This document shows positions 1 through 6,727 of a stretch of DNA of 64,000 bases, in pieces. The stretch covers positions 1 to 64,000 of the forward strand of contig CAYTUV010000014.1 in the NCBI GenBank assembly GCA_964441505.1, given 5' to 3'. The position numbers were made by a program, and so were the translations under genes. Positions within the stretch are counted from its first letter, which is position 1; each line of letters starts with the position of its first letter. Source of the DNA: Fen-1258 sp964441505. GTDB lineage: Bacteria > Bacteroidota > Ignavibacteria > Ignavibacteriales > Melioribacteraceae. A model generated the notes under the pieces. The model did not search any database. It had not been told where the DNA came from and worked only from the letters and a program-made list of their open reading frames with translations.

Positions 1-42
1 ATCCCAAGGGTGAATTGTTTTTTCTTGACTTTCTTTTCTATA

Positions 43-59
43 GACAACGTCGTTATACC
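43..59 (+). other. Right half of an attC-like integron site (edge of array)
   Basis: The bases AACGTCGTTATACC at 46-59 look like the L'-R' half of an integron attC site. The predicted crossover falls between G52 and T53. The TTATACC that follows is the reverse complement of the GGTATAA at 687-693, at the far end of the next cassette, as expected when both derive from one circular cassette. The left half of this site would belong to a preceding cassette outside the window, so only the right part can be judged. The same AACGYCGYT core recurs at 863-871 and 1465-1473. Confidence 0.55.
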
Positions 60-147
60 TTTGACCATAAAAATGATATTGAATATTTTGATGGATATGA
101 ATACATTAGAACGCAAAGAAACGATAAACATTCATTGAGGTTATTTT

Positions 148-390
148 ATGTCCAAGACAATAACTCTTCGATTAAGCGAAGAAAATTATAAAGTCTTTAG
201 AAAGTTAGCTGATAGAGATAATAGACCTATTTCTAATTTTATTGAAACAGCTGTCAAAAGATTCATAGAGCACAATATTTTCGTAGATGAATTCGAGATG
301 GAAGAAATACGCAATAATTCAGAATTGAATAAAAGTCTGAAGCGTGGCTTGGCTGATATGAAATCAAAGAAGGGGCGATTAGTTGAGTAA
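148..390 (+). CDS. Ribbon-helix-helix antitoxin
   Basis: An 80-residue protein. Residues 4-42 (TLRLSEENYKVFRKLADRDN, then a second helix) match the ribbon-helix-helix pattern of CopG/RelB-type antitoxins: a short beta strand followed by two helices, with a predicted SNFIETAV helix. The charged C-terminal half, about residues 48-80, would wrap the toxin. The stop codon overlaps the start of the downstream RelE/ParE-like toxin by 8 nt, the usual translational coupling of type II modules. Members of this family neutralise the toxin and repress their own promoter as dimers. The upstream TTGAGGTTATTTT offers only a weak ribosome-binding site. The family is clear; the exact subfamily is not. Confidence 0.8.
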   Translation: MSKTITLRLSEENYKVFRKLADRDNRPISNFIETAVKRFIEHNIFVDEFEMEEIRNNSELNKSLKRGLADMKSKKGRLVE

Positions 391-661
391 TTATCAAGTC
401 TTTGAAACCGACGAATTTCTTAAGAAGATTAAAAAAATCACTAATCGGGATCAAATCTTCATTGGAAGGAAACTTCTACAACATATTTATCCTCAGTTAA
501 AAGAAGAACCACACTACGGTAACAATATCAAAAAGTTGATGGATTACAAACCTGAAACTTGGCGTTATAGAATTGGCAAATATAGATTGTTTTATGTAAT
601 CGATGAGATTGAAAAAACTGTTTACCTTCTCTCAATAGATTTGAGAAAAGACGCTTACTAA
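383..661 (+). CDS. RelE/ParE-superfamily toxin
   Basis: A 92-residue protein with the RelE/ParE toxin layout: an N-terminal helix pair rich in Lys (residues 9-35), a loop with GNNIKKL, then beta strands carrying WRYRIGKYRLFYVID (residues 60-74) and a C-terminal strand. In this superfamily the Arg/Lys-rich strands contact either ribosome-bound mRNA (RelE, YafQ, HigB) or gyrase (ParE); which applies cannot be read from sequence alone. The start is a TTG at 383, preceded by AGGGG at 371-375, and lies inside the antitoxin gene. It forms a type II toxin-antitoxin pair inside an integron-like cassette. Confidence 0.8.
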   Translation: MSNYQVFETDEFLKKIKKITNRDQIFIGRKLLQHIYPQLKEEPHYGNNIKKLMDYKPETWRYRIGKYRLFYVIDEIEKTVYLLSIDLRKDAY

Positions 662-686
662 ATCTTTTATTTAATTGAATACACAA

Positions 687-877
687 GGTATAACACGCCA
701 CTCAACACGGACAGCGTTTTTCAGTGCGGTATTTGTGTAGTTATAAAGTTGCGTTTACAAAACCAAGTTGCTCTTTGAGGTAGTAGTTTTAAGAAACATT
801 TTGATAAATAAAAAGTAGTTGCAATTAATCGGCATTCTTGTTCTGGGGCGCCGCTTATTGGCAACGCCGCTATGTGG
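687..877 (+). repeat. attC-like site between cassettes 1 and 2
   Basis: The left outer box GGTATAAC (687-694) pairs with the cassette 1 start at 53-59. It is followed by CGCCACTCAACACGGAC, which resembles the L'' side of Vibrio-type attC repeats. The right side, GGCAACGCCGCTATGTGG (860-877), ends in a box matching the reverse complement of CCACATAA at 1441-1448, the end of cassette 2. About 191 bp is longer than the roughly 57-141 bp usual for attC, so the central loop may be expanded or carry extra sequence. The right crossover reads GCTATG where GTTATG would be expected, one mismatch in the normally invariant triplet. Confidence 0.6.
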
Positions 878-1471
878 TATAAAATCAATAGAAGGTAGAT
901 AATGGCAAATATAATATATATCGCTACAAGCATTGATGGTTTTATTGCTAAAAAAGATGGTGCCATAGATTGGCTTTTCGATATACCAAATCCTGATGGT
1001 AGTGATTTTGGTTTTAGTGATTTCATAAAGAACATTGATGCAATAATTATGGGAAGAAATACTTTTGAACTTGTATTAACATTTGGTAATTGGCCATATA
1101 ATAAGCCGGTTTTTGTTCTTAGTAAAACACTTCAATCTGTTCCTAAGAATTTAACAGATAAAGTTGAAATATTAAATGATAACCCTCATTCTATAATCGA
1201 AGAGTTGAATTCTCGAAAATATTTTAATCTATATATTGATGGTGGAAAAACAATTCAAGGATTTCTTAAACAAGAATTGATTGACGAAATAATTATCACA
1301 AGAATTCCAATACTCTTGGGTGATGGTATTCCATTGTTTTGTGCACTTACCAAAGAACAAAAATATGAGCATATAAAAACAGATATTTACAATAATGCAC
1401 TTGTAAAAAGTTATTATAAAAGATTAAGAAATTAATAATACCACATAACCGCGTCTCAAGCGGTAACGTCG
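870..1471 (+). mobile_element. Integron-like gene cassette 2 (DHFR-family cassette)
   Basis: It begins at the predicted crossover (CTATGTGG, 870-877), carries one gene in the same direction as cassette 1 (902-1435), and ends with CCACATAAC at 1441-1449, the complement of its own start. The gene stops only a few bases before the attC box, the compact arrangement typical of cassettes. The next crossover would be after G1471. Downstream, the gene at 1536 has a different, more GC-rich codon style, and no matching box for TTTGGTT was found after it, so the array probably ends here. Confidence 0.6.
902..1435 (+). CDS. Dihydrofolate reductase family protein (RibD C-terminal-like)
   Basis: A 177-residue protein of the dihydrofolate reductase/RibD C-terminal fold as seen in YwjB/YyaP-type proteins. 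Visible landmarks are IATSIDGFIA at residues 7-16, where the family binds substrate and NADPH, the GRNTFE nucleotide-binding turn near residue 50, IDGGKTIQGFL near residue 113 and the C-terminal PILLGDGIPLF segment. Such proteins are predicted NADPH-dependent reductases; many are of unknown substrate, and trimethoprim resistance should not be assumed because this is not the DfrA/DfrB sequence type. The start has a good ribosome-binding site (AGAAGG at 890-895). It is the only gene of its cassette. Confidence 0.8.
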   Translation: MANIIYIATSIDGFIAKKDGAIDWLFDIPNPDGSDFGFSDFIKNIDAIIMGRNTFELVLTFGNWPYNKPVFVLSKTLQSVPKNLTDKVEILNDNPHSIIEELNSRKYFNLYIDGGKTIQGFLKQELIDEIIITRIPILLGDGIPLFCALTKEQKYEHIKTDIYNNALVKSYYKRLRN

Positions 1472-1478
1472 TTTGGTT
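1441..1478 (+). repeat. Short attC-like site at end of cassette 2
   Basis: The left box CCACATAAC (1441-1449) is followed by a TCTCAAGCGG segment like the left arm of Vibrio-type repeats, then by GGTAACGTCGTTTGG with the predicted crossover after G1471. The inner bases ACCGC/GCGGT (1448-1452 and 1460-1464) can pair. At about 38 bp this is shorter than any normal attC, so the central loop has probably been deleted; activity as a recombination site is doubtful. Confidence 0.5.
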
Positions 1479-1535
1479 TTTCTTTCTGAAGTTTATATAT
1501 AGCGTAAAGCACTTAAGAGAATTGGAGTATTAAAT

Positions 1536-2501
1536 ATGAATGCAGTTGTTTACACAAGATACGGATCGCCGGATGTTCTTGAATTTAAAAATCTGGTAAA
1601 ACCCTCTCCCAAAGAGAATGAAGTGCTTGTGAAAATTTATGCGGCAGCTGTAAATGCGGCCGACTGGCATTTTCTGAGAGGTAAACCGTTCCTGGTCCGT
1701 CTGATGGGTTACGGACTTCTGAAACCAAAGAAAAATATACTGGGACTTGACATAGCGGGACGGGTTGAAGAAGTCGGCAGAAACGTCAAACAGTTTAAGC
1801 CGGGTGATGATGTATTCGGAGACATTGGTTCCGGAGGTTTTGCAGAATATGCATCTGCCACTGAAGATAGACTTGTATTAAAACCGGCAAATGCAACATT
1901 TGAAGAAGCGGCGGCGGTTCCTGTATCGGCGCTCACCGCACTGCAGGGTCTTCGTAATATAGGAAAGATTCAAGCGGGGCAGAAAGTATTAATCAATGGC
2001 GCGTCCGGAGGTGTTGGAACATTTTCAGTGCAGATCGCAAAATCATTCGGCGCCGAAGTGACCGGAGTTTGCAGCACCTCTAAAATGGAAATGGTTCGAT
2101 CGATCGGCGCAGATCATGTTATCGATTATACTAAAGAAGATTTTACTAAAAACGGGATGCGTTATGATCTGATTCTCGCCGCTAACGGATATCATTCCAT
2201 TTCAGATTATAAGCGCGCATTAAGTCTGAAAGGGATTTGTGTGGTAGCCGGAGGTTCCGGGGCTCAGATGCTTGAGTTTACGTTTGCCGGTCCTTTTGTA
2301 TCGATGACAGGGAGTAAGAAAATGACCGGCGTAATGGCGAAGCCCGACAAAAATGATCTTCTTTTTTTGAAAGAGCTTCTTGAAGCCGGTAAAATAAAAC
2401 CCGTTATTGACAGGCGCTACCAGTTAAGCGAGGTTGCAAATGCAATCCGTTATATTGAAGAGGGACATGCAATAGGAAAAGTGATAATTACAATAGTATA
2501 A
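1536..2501 (+). CDS. Zinc-independent quinone oxidoreductase/alcohol dehydrogenase (MDR family)
   Basis: A 321-residue medium-chain dehydrogenase/reductase. The N-terminal GroES-like domain (residues 1-120) includes LGLDIAGRVEEVG. The Rossmann domain has the nucleotide loop INGASGGVGTFSVQIAK near residues 153-169. The cysteine and histidine ligands of catalytic and structural zinc in classical alcohol dehydrogenases are absent, which points to the NADPH:quinone reductase-like branch. It would reduce quinones or enone-type carbonyl compounds in the cytoplasm. GGAG at 1522-1525 supports the ATG at 1536. The gene is the first non-cassette gene of the window and stands alone, with weak context for its substrate. 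Confidence 0.85.
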   Translation: MNAVVYTRYGSPDVLEFKNLVKPSPKENEVLVKIYAAAVNAADWHFLRGKPFLVRLMGYGLLKPKKNILGLDIAGRVEEVGRNVKQFKPGDDVFGDIGSGGFAEYASATEDRLVLKPANATFEEAAAVPVSALTALQGLRNIGKIQAGQKVLINGASGGVGTFSVQIAKSFGAEVTGVCSTSKMEMVRSIGADHVIDYTKEDFTKNGMRYDLILAANGYHSISDYKRALSLKGICVVAGGSGAQMLEFTFAGPFVSMTGSKKMTGVMAKPDKNDLLFLKELLEAGKIKPVIDRRYQLSEVANAIRYIEEGHAIGKVIITIV

Positions 2502-2591
2502 AAACAAAACCCGCGCATCACTACTGCCGCCCAGTAAAAACAGCAGGACGTAAAGCTCAAAGTTGTGGGATGCAAATTAAATTGTGAATCA

Positions 2592-3290
2592 ATGCTCATT
2601 AAAAAATCAGAACATATCCGTCATATGTTTACAGCATTTAGTTTCCCCCTTTTCCTGTTCTGTTTTTACGGAAAAGATATGCGCGCGCAGGAGATCCCGC
2701 TTTATTTGAAAAACCCGAATTATAAAATTCAAACCGGCATCTATGAACTGTCCGGCAATCAGCAGGCCGCGGTGGTTATGCTCGGCAACTCGCTTACTTA
2801 CAACGCCAATTGGAATGAACTTCTTAACCGGAAAAATATAGCGAACCGCGGAATGGTAAGCGACATTACAGAGGGCTATCTTCACCGTCTAGTATATGTC
2901 TACAATCTTAAACCGAAGTTCTGTTTTATAGAGGGGGGCGTTAATGATATTTACGAAAACATTCCGGTAGAGCAGATCTTCAAAAATTATATAGACATTA
3001 TCGATACTCTGAAATCGCACAAGATCATTCCGGTAATTCAATCCACGTTGTTTGTTTCTCCAAAATGGCACAATGCCGCCGAAAAGAATAAAGAGATAGA
3101 GAAATTAAATGGGCTGCTGAAGAAGTATGCGGAAAAAAACTCGGTCGAGTATCTGAACATCAATCTGCTATTATCGGCCAATGGATTTCTCCGAGATGAA
3201 TTAACATATGACGGGGTTCATCTTAATGCAAAAGGTTATGCACTTTGGGCGCTCGAAGTTGAAAAAGTATTAATAAAACACGGTTTGTAA
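2592..3290 (+). CDS. Secreted SGNH/GDSL-type hydrolase
   Basis: An SGNH hydrolase fold protein; the open frame extends back to 2565. Counting from that codon, block I reads GNSLTYN (nucleophile Ser76, with Asn in place of the usual Asp of GDS), then RGM with the oxyanion Gly96, block III GGVNDIY with Asn127, and block V DGVHLN with Asp216 and His219. All four catalytic elements are therefore present. The start at 2592 is preferred because it gives a signal peptide (charged KKSEHIRH, hydrophobic MFTAFSFPLFLFCF). Family members are esterases, lipases or O-acetyl-carbohydrate esterases. The stop lies 2 nt before the phosphatase gene, so the two are probably co-transcribed. Confidence 0.75.
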   Translation: MLIKKSEHIRHMFTAFSFPLFLFCFYGKDMRAQEIPLYLKNPNYKIQTGIYELSGNQQAAVVMLGNSLTYNANWNELLNRKNIANRGMVSDITEGYLHRLVYVYNLKPKFCFIEGGVNDIYENIPVEQIFKNYIDIIDTLKSHKIIPVIQSTLFVSPKWHNAAEKNKEIEKLNGLLKKYAEKNSVEYLNINLLLSANGFLRDELTYDGVHLNAKGYALWALEVEKVLIKHGL

Positions 3291-3292
3291 AT

Positions 3293-4075
3293 TTGCTATC
3301 CGACCGTTCAATAAAATTTGAAAAAGCCTTCAACTTCCGCGATATGGGCGGATTCGAGACTGAAGACGGGCGCACAATGAAAAGAGGCGTTCTGTTCCGT
3401 TCGGATGAACTCTCGCAGTTATCCTTCCGCGATCAGAAAACTCTAAGACAGTTAGATCTGAAACTGATCTGCGATCTCCGCACTCCGAATGAAAGGAAAA
3501 GAAAACTCGACCGAATCTCAGGCAATCACGGCATCCGCATTGTCAGCATTCCCGTTTATCCCCACCGCGAAGATTTCAGCCGTCAGAAGTTCATTCACTA
3601 TCTGAATAGTAGATCAGGCGATCGCGACTTCGAGAATCTGATAAAGGGGTACTATCACAGATTCGCTTTTGAACAGACAAGCCAGCTGAATGAAATAGTC
3701 ACATTACTTTCCGATGGGAAAAATTTGCCGGCTCTGATTCATTGTTCAGTTGGCAAAGACCGGACGGGTTTAATTTCGGCATTGATACAATTGTTTGCCG
3801 CGGTTCCGCGCTCAATGGTGCTGGAAGATTATCTTCTCTCAAATGTTTTTATCGAGAACCGTACAAAGGCAATGATAAGGTTTCTCCGGTTTATGAGTTT
3901 ATTCCGTCTTACCGCAGCGCAGTTAAAACCGATGCTCGAAGTAAGGGGCAAATATCTGGATGAGATACTTGATGAAATATTCAACACCTACAGCACCGTT
4001 GAAGAATATTTTGTGAAAGCATGCGGCATCAACCGTGAGGCAATTCAGAAACTCCGCAGTTTAATTCTTGAGTAG
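3293..4075 (+). CDS. Protein tyrosine/dual-specificity phosphatase (Y_phosphatase3-like)
   Basis: A 260-residue phosphatase with the CX5R signature HCSVGKDRTG, giving nucleophile Cys151 and Arg157. DLRTPNE at 61-67 is the upstream segment typical of bacterial tyrosine-protein phosphatases such as those similar to MptpB, where Asp acts in general acid chemistry. FNFRDMGG near residue 14 is the other family hallmark (NxRDxGG). It could dephosphorylate protein tyrosine or phosphoinositide-like substrates in the cytoplasm; no signal peptide is seen. The start is a TTG at 3293, only 2 nt after the SGNH hydrolase stop; no ATG is available before the conserved segment. Confidence 0.8.
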   Translation: MLSDRSIKFEKAFNFRDMGGFETEDGRTMKRGVLFRSDELSQLSFRDQKTLRQLDLKLICDLRTPNERKRKLDRISGNHGIRIVSIPVYPHREDFSRQKFIHYLNSRSGDRDFENLIKGYYHRFAFEQTSQLNEIVTLLSDGKNLPALIHCSVGKDRTGLISALIQLFAAVPRSMVLEDYLLSNVFIENRTKAMIRFLRFMSLFRLTAAQLKPMLEVRGKYLDEILDEIFNTYSTVEEYFVKACGINREAIQKLRSLILE

Positions 4076-4129
4076 TATCATTTTTATTTCATAGTTTTGA
4101 ACCGCGCTAAAAAACTTTTTGGAGAATAG

Positions 4130-4468
4130 ATGAATTCGAAGTGGGTAAAAGAATTTCCCGCAGCAGTTACGATCTGCGATACAGATGGAATTATAACAGA
4201 TATGAATGAAAGTTCATCGGTGGTATTCAAGGATGACGGCGGTTATGATCTGATCGGGACAAATTTATTCGGCTGCCATTCCGACGAATCGAATGAAAAG
4301 ATAAAACAAATTATGAACGAACAAAAACCAAACGTTTATACAATCGAAAAGTATGGAAAGAAAAAATTGATTTACCAGTCACCCTGGTTTGAAAATGGTG
4401 AGATGAAGGGTCTTGTGGAATTATCTATCGAGATTCCTTTCGAGATGCCGAATTTTATAAGATCCTGA
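4130..4468 (+). CDS. Stand-alone PAS domain protein
   Basis: A 112-residue protein that is essentially one PAS fold: PAAVTICDTDGIITDMNESSSVVF at 10-33 is the typical PAS entry (strand, turn DTDG, strand), followed by GTNLFGCH (the usual G-x-x-L helix cap) and C-terminal strands. There is no kinase, cyclase or DNA-binding part, and no signal peptide. Single PAS proteins may sense a ligand or redox state and act through a partner, but none is evident nearby. TTGGAGAATAG gives a good ribosome-binding site for this start. It may be co-transcribed with the phosphatase, 54 nt upstream. Confidence 0.7.
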   Translation: MNSKWVKEFPAAVTICDTDGIITDMNESSSVVFKDDGGYDLIGTNLFGCHSDESNEKIKQIMNEQKPNVYTIEKYGKKKLIYQSPWFENGEMKGLVELSIEIPFEMPNFIRS

Positions 4469-4485
4469 ATAATTCTGGTAATGAA

Positions 4486-4743
4486 TTATTTGGAAGTTTC
4501 TTTCTCAGAGTCTTCTTTATTAATTACTTCGACTGTGTAGTTGGCGGCAAGTCCTGCTAATGCACCTACGGCTGCAACAATTGGCGCAAACATTACCCCT
4601 ATAACACCAACCGTAACAGGAATCTCAATAAAAGTTTTTCCGTGATCGTCCTTTACAATGATGCGCGCAGCGTTTCCTTCTTTTATTAACTCTTCGATCT
4701 TTGCGAGTAATTCCTTACCGCTTATTTTGAACTGTGTTGACAT
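4486..4743 (-). CDS. DUF4342-like small membrane protein
   Basis: An 85-residue protein from the preferred ATG at 4743, which has GGAGAG at 4751-4756 (minus strand) at ideal distance; the open frame itself begins at 4770. The N-terminal half, KELLAKIEELIKEGNAARIIVKD, is a helix plus strand. The middle, IPVTVGVIGVMFAPIVAAVGALAGLAANYTVEV, has a hydrophobic Gly/Ala-rich stretch of about 22 residues. This is the layout of DUF4342 proteins, whose function is unknown. It lies just downstream of a diverged relative at 4763-5008, so the two likely form a small operon and perhaps associate. Confidence 0.7.
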   Translation of the reverse strand: MSTQFKISGKELLAKIEELIKEGNAARIIVKDDHGKTFIEIPVTVGVIGVMFAPIVAAVGALAGLAANYTVEVINKEDSEKETSK

Positions 4744-4762
4744 AATCAGCTCTCCGGAAAAT

Positions 4763-5008
4763 TTATACAAGATTACCCGTTGTGAATTTTACCACGGCTA
4801 CATTAAAATTTTGAAGCACCATGGAAAATGCTTTGACAATAGAAATTGCGGCGTTCAGAAATGATCTGGCAGTAAATGAGTTAAGAGGAAGATCCAATAG
4901 ATAATCTTTATGATTCGTTTTAATAACCACGCGGTTCAATTTACCGTCTCTGATATATTTCTCGACCGTTAAAAGTGTGCCTTTGTTTTTTGTTCGTCCC
5001 GTTTCCAT
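4763..5008 (-). CDS. Diverged DUF4342-like small protein
   Basis: An 81-residue protein using the ATG at 5008 (a second ATG lies directly before it, at 5011, and the frame is open to 5092). AAAGAG at 5016-5021 on the minus strand is well placed for either. It has the same plan as its downstream neighbour: EKYIRDGKLNRVVIKTNHKDYLLDLPL aligns with ELIKEGNAARIIVKDDHGKTFIEIPV, followed by a hydrophobic segment and a final NVAVVKF strand. The hydrophobic part is less glycine-rich, so membrane insertion is less certain. I infer a tandem duplication followed by divergence. Function unknown. Confidence 0.6.
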   Translation of the reverse strand: METGRTKNKGTLLTVEKYIRDGKLNRVVIKTNHKDYLLDLPLNSFTARSFLNAAISIVKAFSMVLQNFNVAVVKFTTGNLV

Positions 5009-5131
5009 CATAATCTCTTTTATCCATCTCATTAGATGGAGAAAGGATGTGATTTGTTCCGTTCTTACAGACACGATCCGCTGACATATCATTTTTGTCT
5101 AATTGAGATTGGAGATATTGATAAATATGAA

Positions 5132-6286
5132 TTATGAAATAATTTGTGTTCCTTCTTCTATTTTGCAAACATAAACAAGCGGATTTTTATCATACTTTTT
5201 ATTGTATGTCTCTTCAATTGACTGCTGAAAATTTCTGACATACTTTTTGCGGACTAAATTGATTGTACATCCGCCGAATCCGCCCCCCATCATTCTTGCG
5301 CCGAGAACGGCATCGTGATGCAGAGTTACTTCAACCAAAAAATCCAATTCTTTACAACTCACTTCATATTCTTTGCTCAATCCATTGTGTGATTGATACA
5401 TTTTTTCCCCAAATGAGATGAAATCATTTTTCTCCAAATCTTCACAGGCTTTTGTCACGCGCTCATTTTCTTCGATTACATATTTACATCTTCGGTAGAT
5501 AGTTTCATCAAGATCCGGTCTGTGAGACAGAAGCAGTTCAAGTGAAACATCGCGAAGACTTTTTATTTCCGGATTTGAATATTGCAGTATTGTTACACCT
5601 TTTTCACATTGAGCGCGGCGGATGTTGTATTCCGATGAAGAAAGCGAATGAGAAACCATTGTATTGCAAAGAACAATTCTCAGATCATCATTCACAAAGG
5701 GATGATATTCATATTCGAGAGAACGGCAGTCGATTTTCAGGACTTTCTGTGAGGCACCGAAGATGTTTATATACTGGTCCATAATACCGCAGTTCACGCC
5801 TACAAAATCATTTTCCGCTTTCTGTGAAAGTTTAACAAGCGAAAGTTTGTCGATTCCTAAATTAAAAATATGATTGAGCGCGAATGCCAGTCCCGCCTCA
5901 AGCGCAGCCGATGAAGATAAACCAGCACCGAGCGGAATGTCTCCGCCGAAGACACAGTTGAACCCTTTGATTTTGTCTCCCCTCTTATTGAGCTGATCGA
6001 CAACTCCCATCAGGTAATTCGGCCACTGCTTTTTTGAAAAATGCAAATTGTCAACTGAAAACTTAAAATCGTCATTCATATCAACCGCATGAAGTTCGCA
6101 GTGACTGTCACTGCGCGGTGCTATCGCAAAGTATATTGCTTTATCAATTGCGGCGGGAAGGACAAATCCCATATTGTAATCAGTATGCTCGCCTATCAGA
6201 TTAACTCTTCCCGGCGAACGCACAAGCAAAGGTTCCTCATTAAAAAGTTCGTTGTATTTTTCCCGAACGGTCTCCGCTAACATCAT
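5132..6286 (-). CDS. galK: Galactokinase
   Basis: A GHMP-family kinase of 384 residues, the usual galactokinase length. It carries the galactokinase signature SPGRVNLIGEHTDYNMG at 24-40, the ATP-binding loop PLGAGLSSSAALEAG near 115-130, the catalytic Asp region CGIMDQYINIFG, and the third GHMP motif GARMMGGGFGGCTI near the C-terminus. It phosphorylates alpha-D-galactose to galactose-1-phosphate with ATP, the first committed step of the Leloir pathway, in the cytoplasm. No galT or galE lies next to it. Two ATGs are adjacent at 6286 and 6283; AGAGG is only 2 nt from the first, so translation may begin at the second. Confidence 0.95.
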   Translation of the reverse strand: MMLAETVREKYNELFNEEPLLVRSPGRVNLIGEHTDYNMGFVLPAAIDKAIYFAIAPRSDSHCELHAVDMNDDFKFSVDNLHFSKKQWPNYLMGVVDQLNKRGDKIKGFNCVFGGDIPLGAGLSSSAALEAGLAFALNHIFNLGIDKLSLVKLSQKAENDFVGVNCGIMDQYINIFGASQKVLKIDCRSLEYEYHPFVNDDLRIVLCNTMVSHSLSSSEYNIRRAQCEKGVTILQYSNPEIKSLRDVSLELLLSHRPDLDETIYRRCKYVIEENERVTKACEDLEKNDFISFGEKMYQSHNGLSKEYEVSCKELDFLVEVTLHHDAVLGARMMGGGFGGCTINLVRKKYVRNFQQSIEETYNKKYDKNPLVYVCKIEEGTQIIS

Positions 6287-6339
6287 TGCCTCTTTAATTT
6301 CAATATCAACTTATTCATTTTATTGAAAAGATTCTTTCT

Positions 6340-6677
6340 GTGAAATACACAGGGAAAATGGGAGCGCCGGGCAAAGAGATTCGGTTAATGATTGGTTTGC
6401 AGTACTTAAAGTATATATACAATGAAACAAATAAATAAAAGAAAAAGATTTTGACCAACTTAATGTAGCTATAACGGTAGAAGAGAAAGTGATCAGTTTT
6501 TCAACCGACTCAAAATTGTATTATAAAATGCTGGAAGAATTAGTAAATCAAACAAATAAAATAGGGATAACTCTAAGACAGAGCTACAAGTTTGTATCGA
6601 AGAAAGCCTTGACCAAACAAGCCAACTATGCACACGCCAAACAGATGAAACGAGCAAGAAAAACGACAAAAAATTAA
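6340..6677 (+). pseudogene. Relic of an IS5-like transposase (two fragments)
   Basis: Two open segments resemble consecutive parts of IS5-type transposases. The first, 6340-6438, reads GAPGKEIRLMIGLQYLKYIYNE, like the conserved N-terminal block before the DDE domain. The second, from about 6450 to 6677, reads VAITVEEKVISFSTDSKLYYKML and GITLRQSYKFVSKKALTKQ, then AHAKQMKRARK, like the segment after the first catalytic Asp. They are in different frames, and the Asp-containing middle and the C-terminal catalytic part are missing. No flanking inverted repeats were recognised. It is a decayed insertion between galK and the radical SAM gene. Confidence 0.7.
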
Positions 6678-6727
6678 ATTATCTATCATTTGGCTTTGTT
6701 TAAAATAAATGACTTATTCAGCGACGA

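Larger units (their letters stand above)
53..869 (+). mobile_element. Integron-like gene cassette 1 (toxin-antitoxin cassette)
   Basis: This segment has the anatomy of an integron cassette: it starts right after a GTT-type crossover point (TTATACC at 53-59), carries promoterless-looking small genes in one direction (antitoxin 148-390, toxin 383-661) and ends in a structured non-coding region whose outer box, GGTATAAC at 687-694, is the reverse complement of its own start. Toxin-antitoxin cassettes are common in sedentary chromosomal integrons, where they stabilise arrays. No integrase or attI is in the window, so this may be a cluster of attC sites lacking an integrase or the tail of an array that begins upstream. 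Confidence 0.6.

Noticed and set aside
902..1435. Trimethoprim-resistance dfr cassette
   Set aside because: Although cassette-borne and in the DHFR fold family, the sequence follows the RibD C-terminal/YwjB-type pattern, not DfrA or DfrB, so resistance is not supported.
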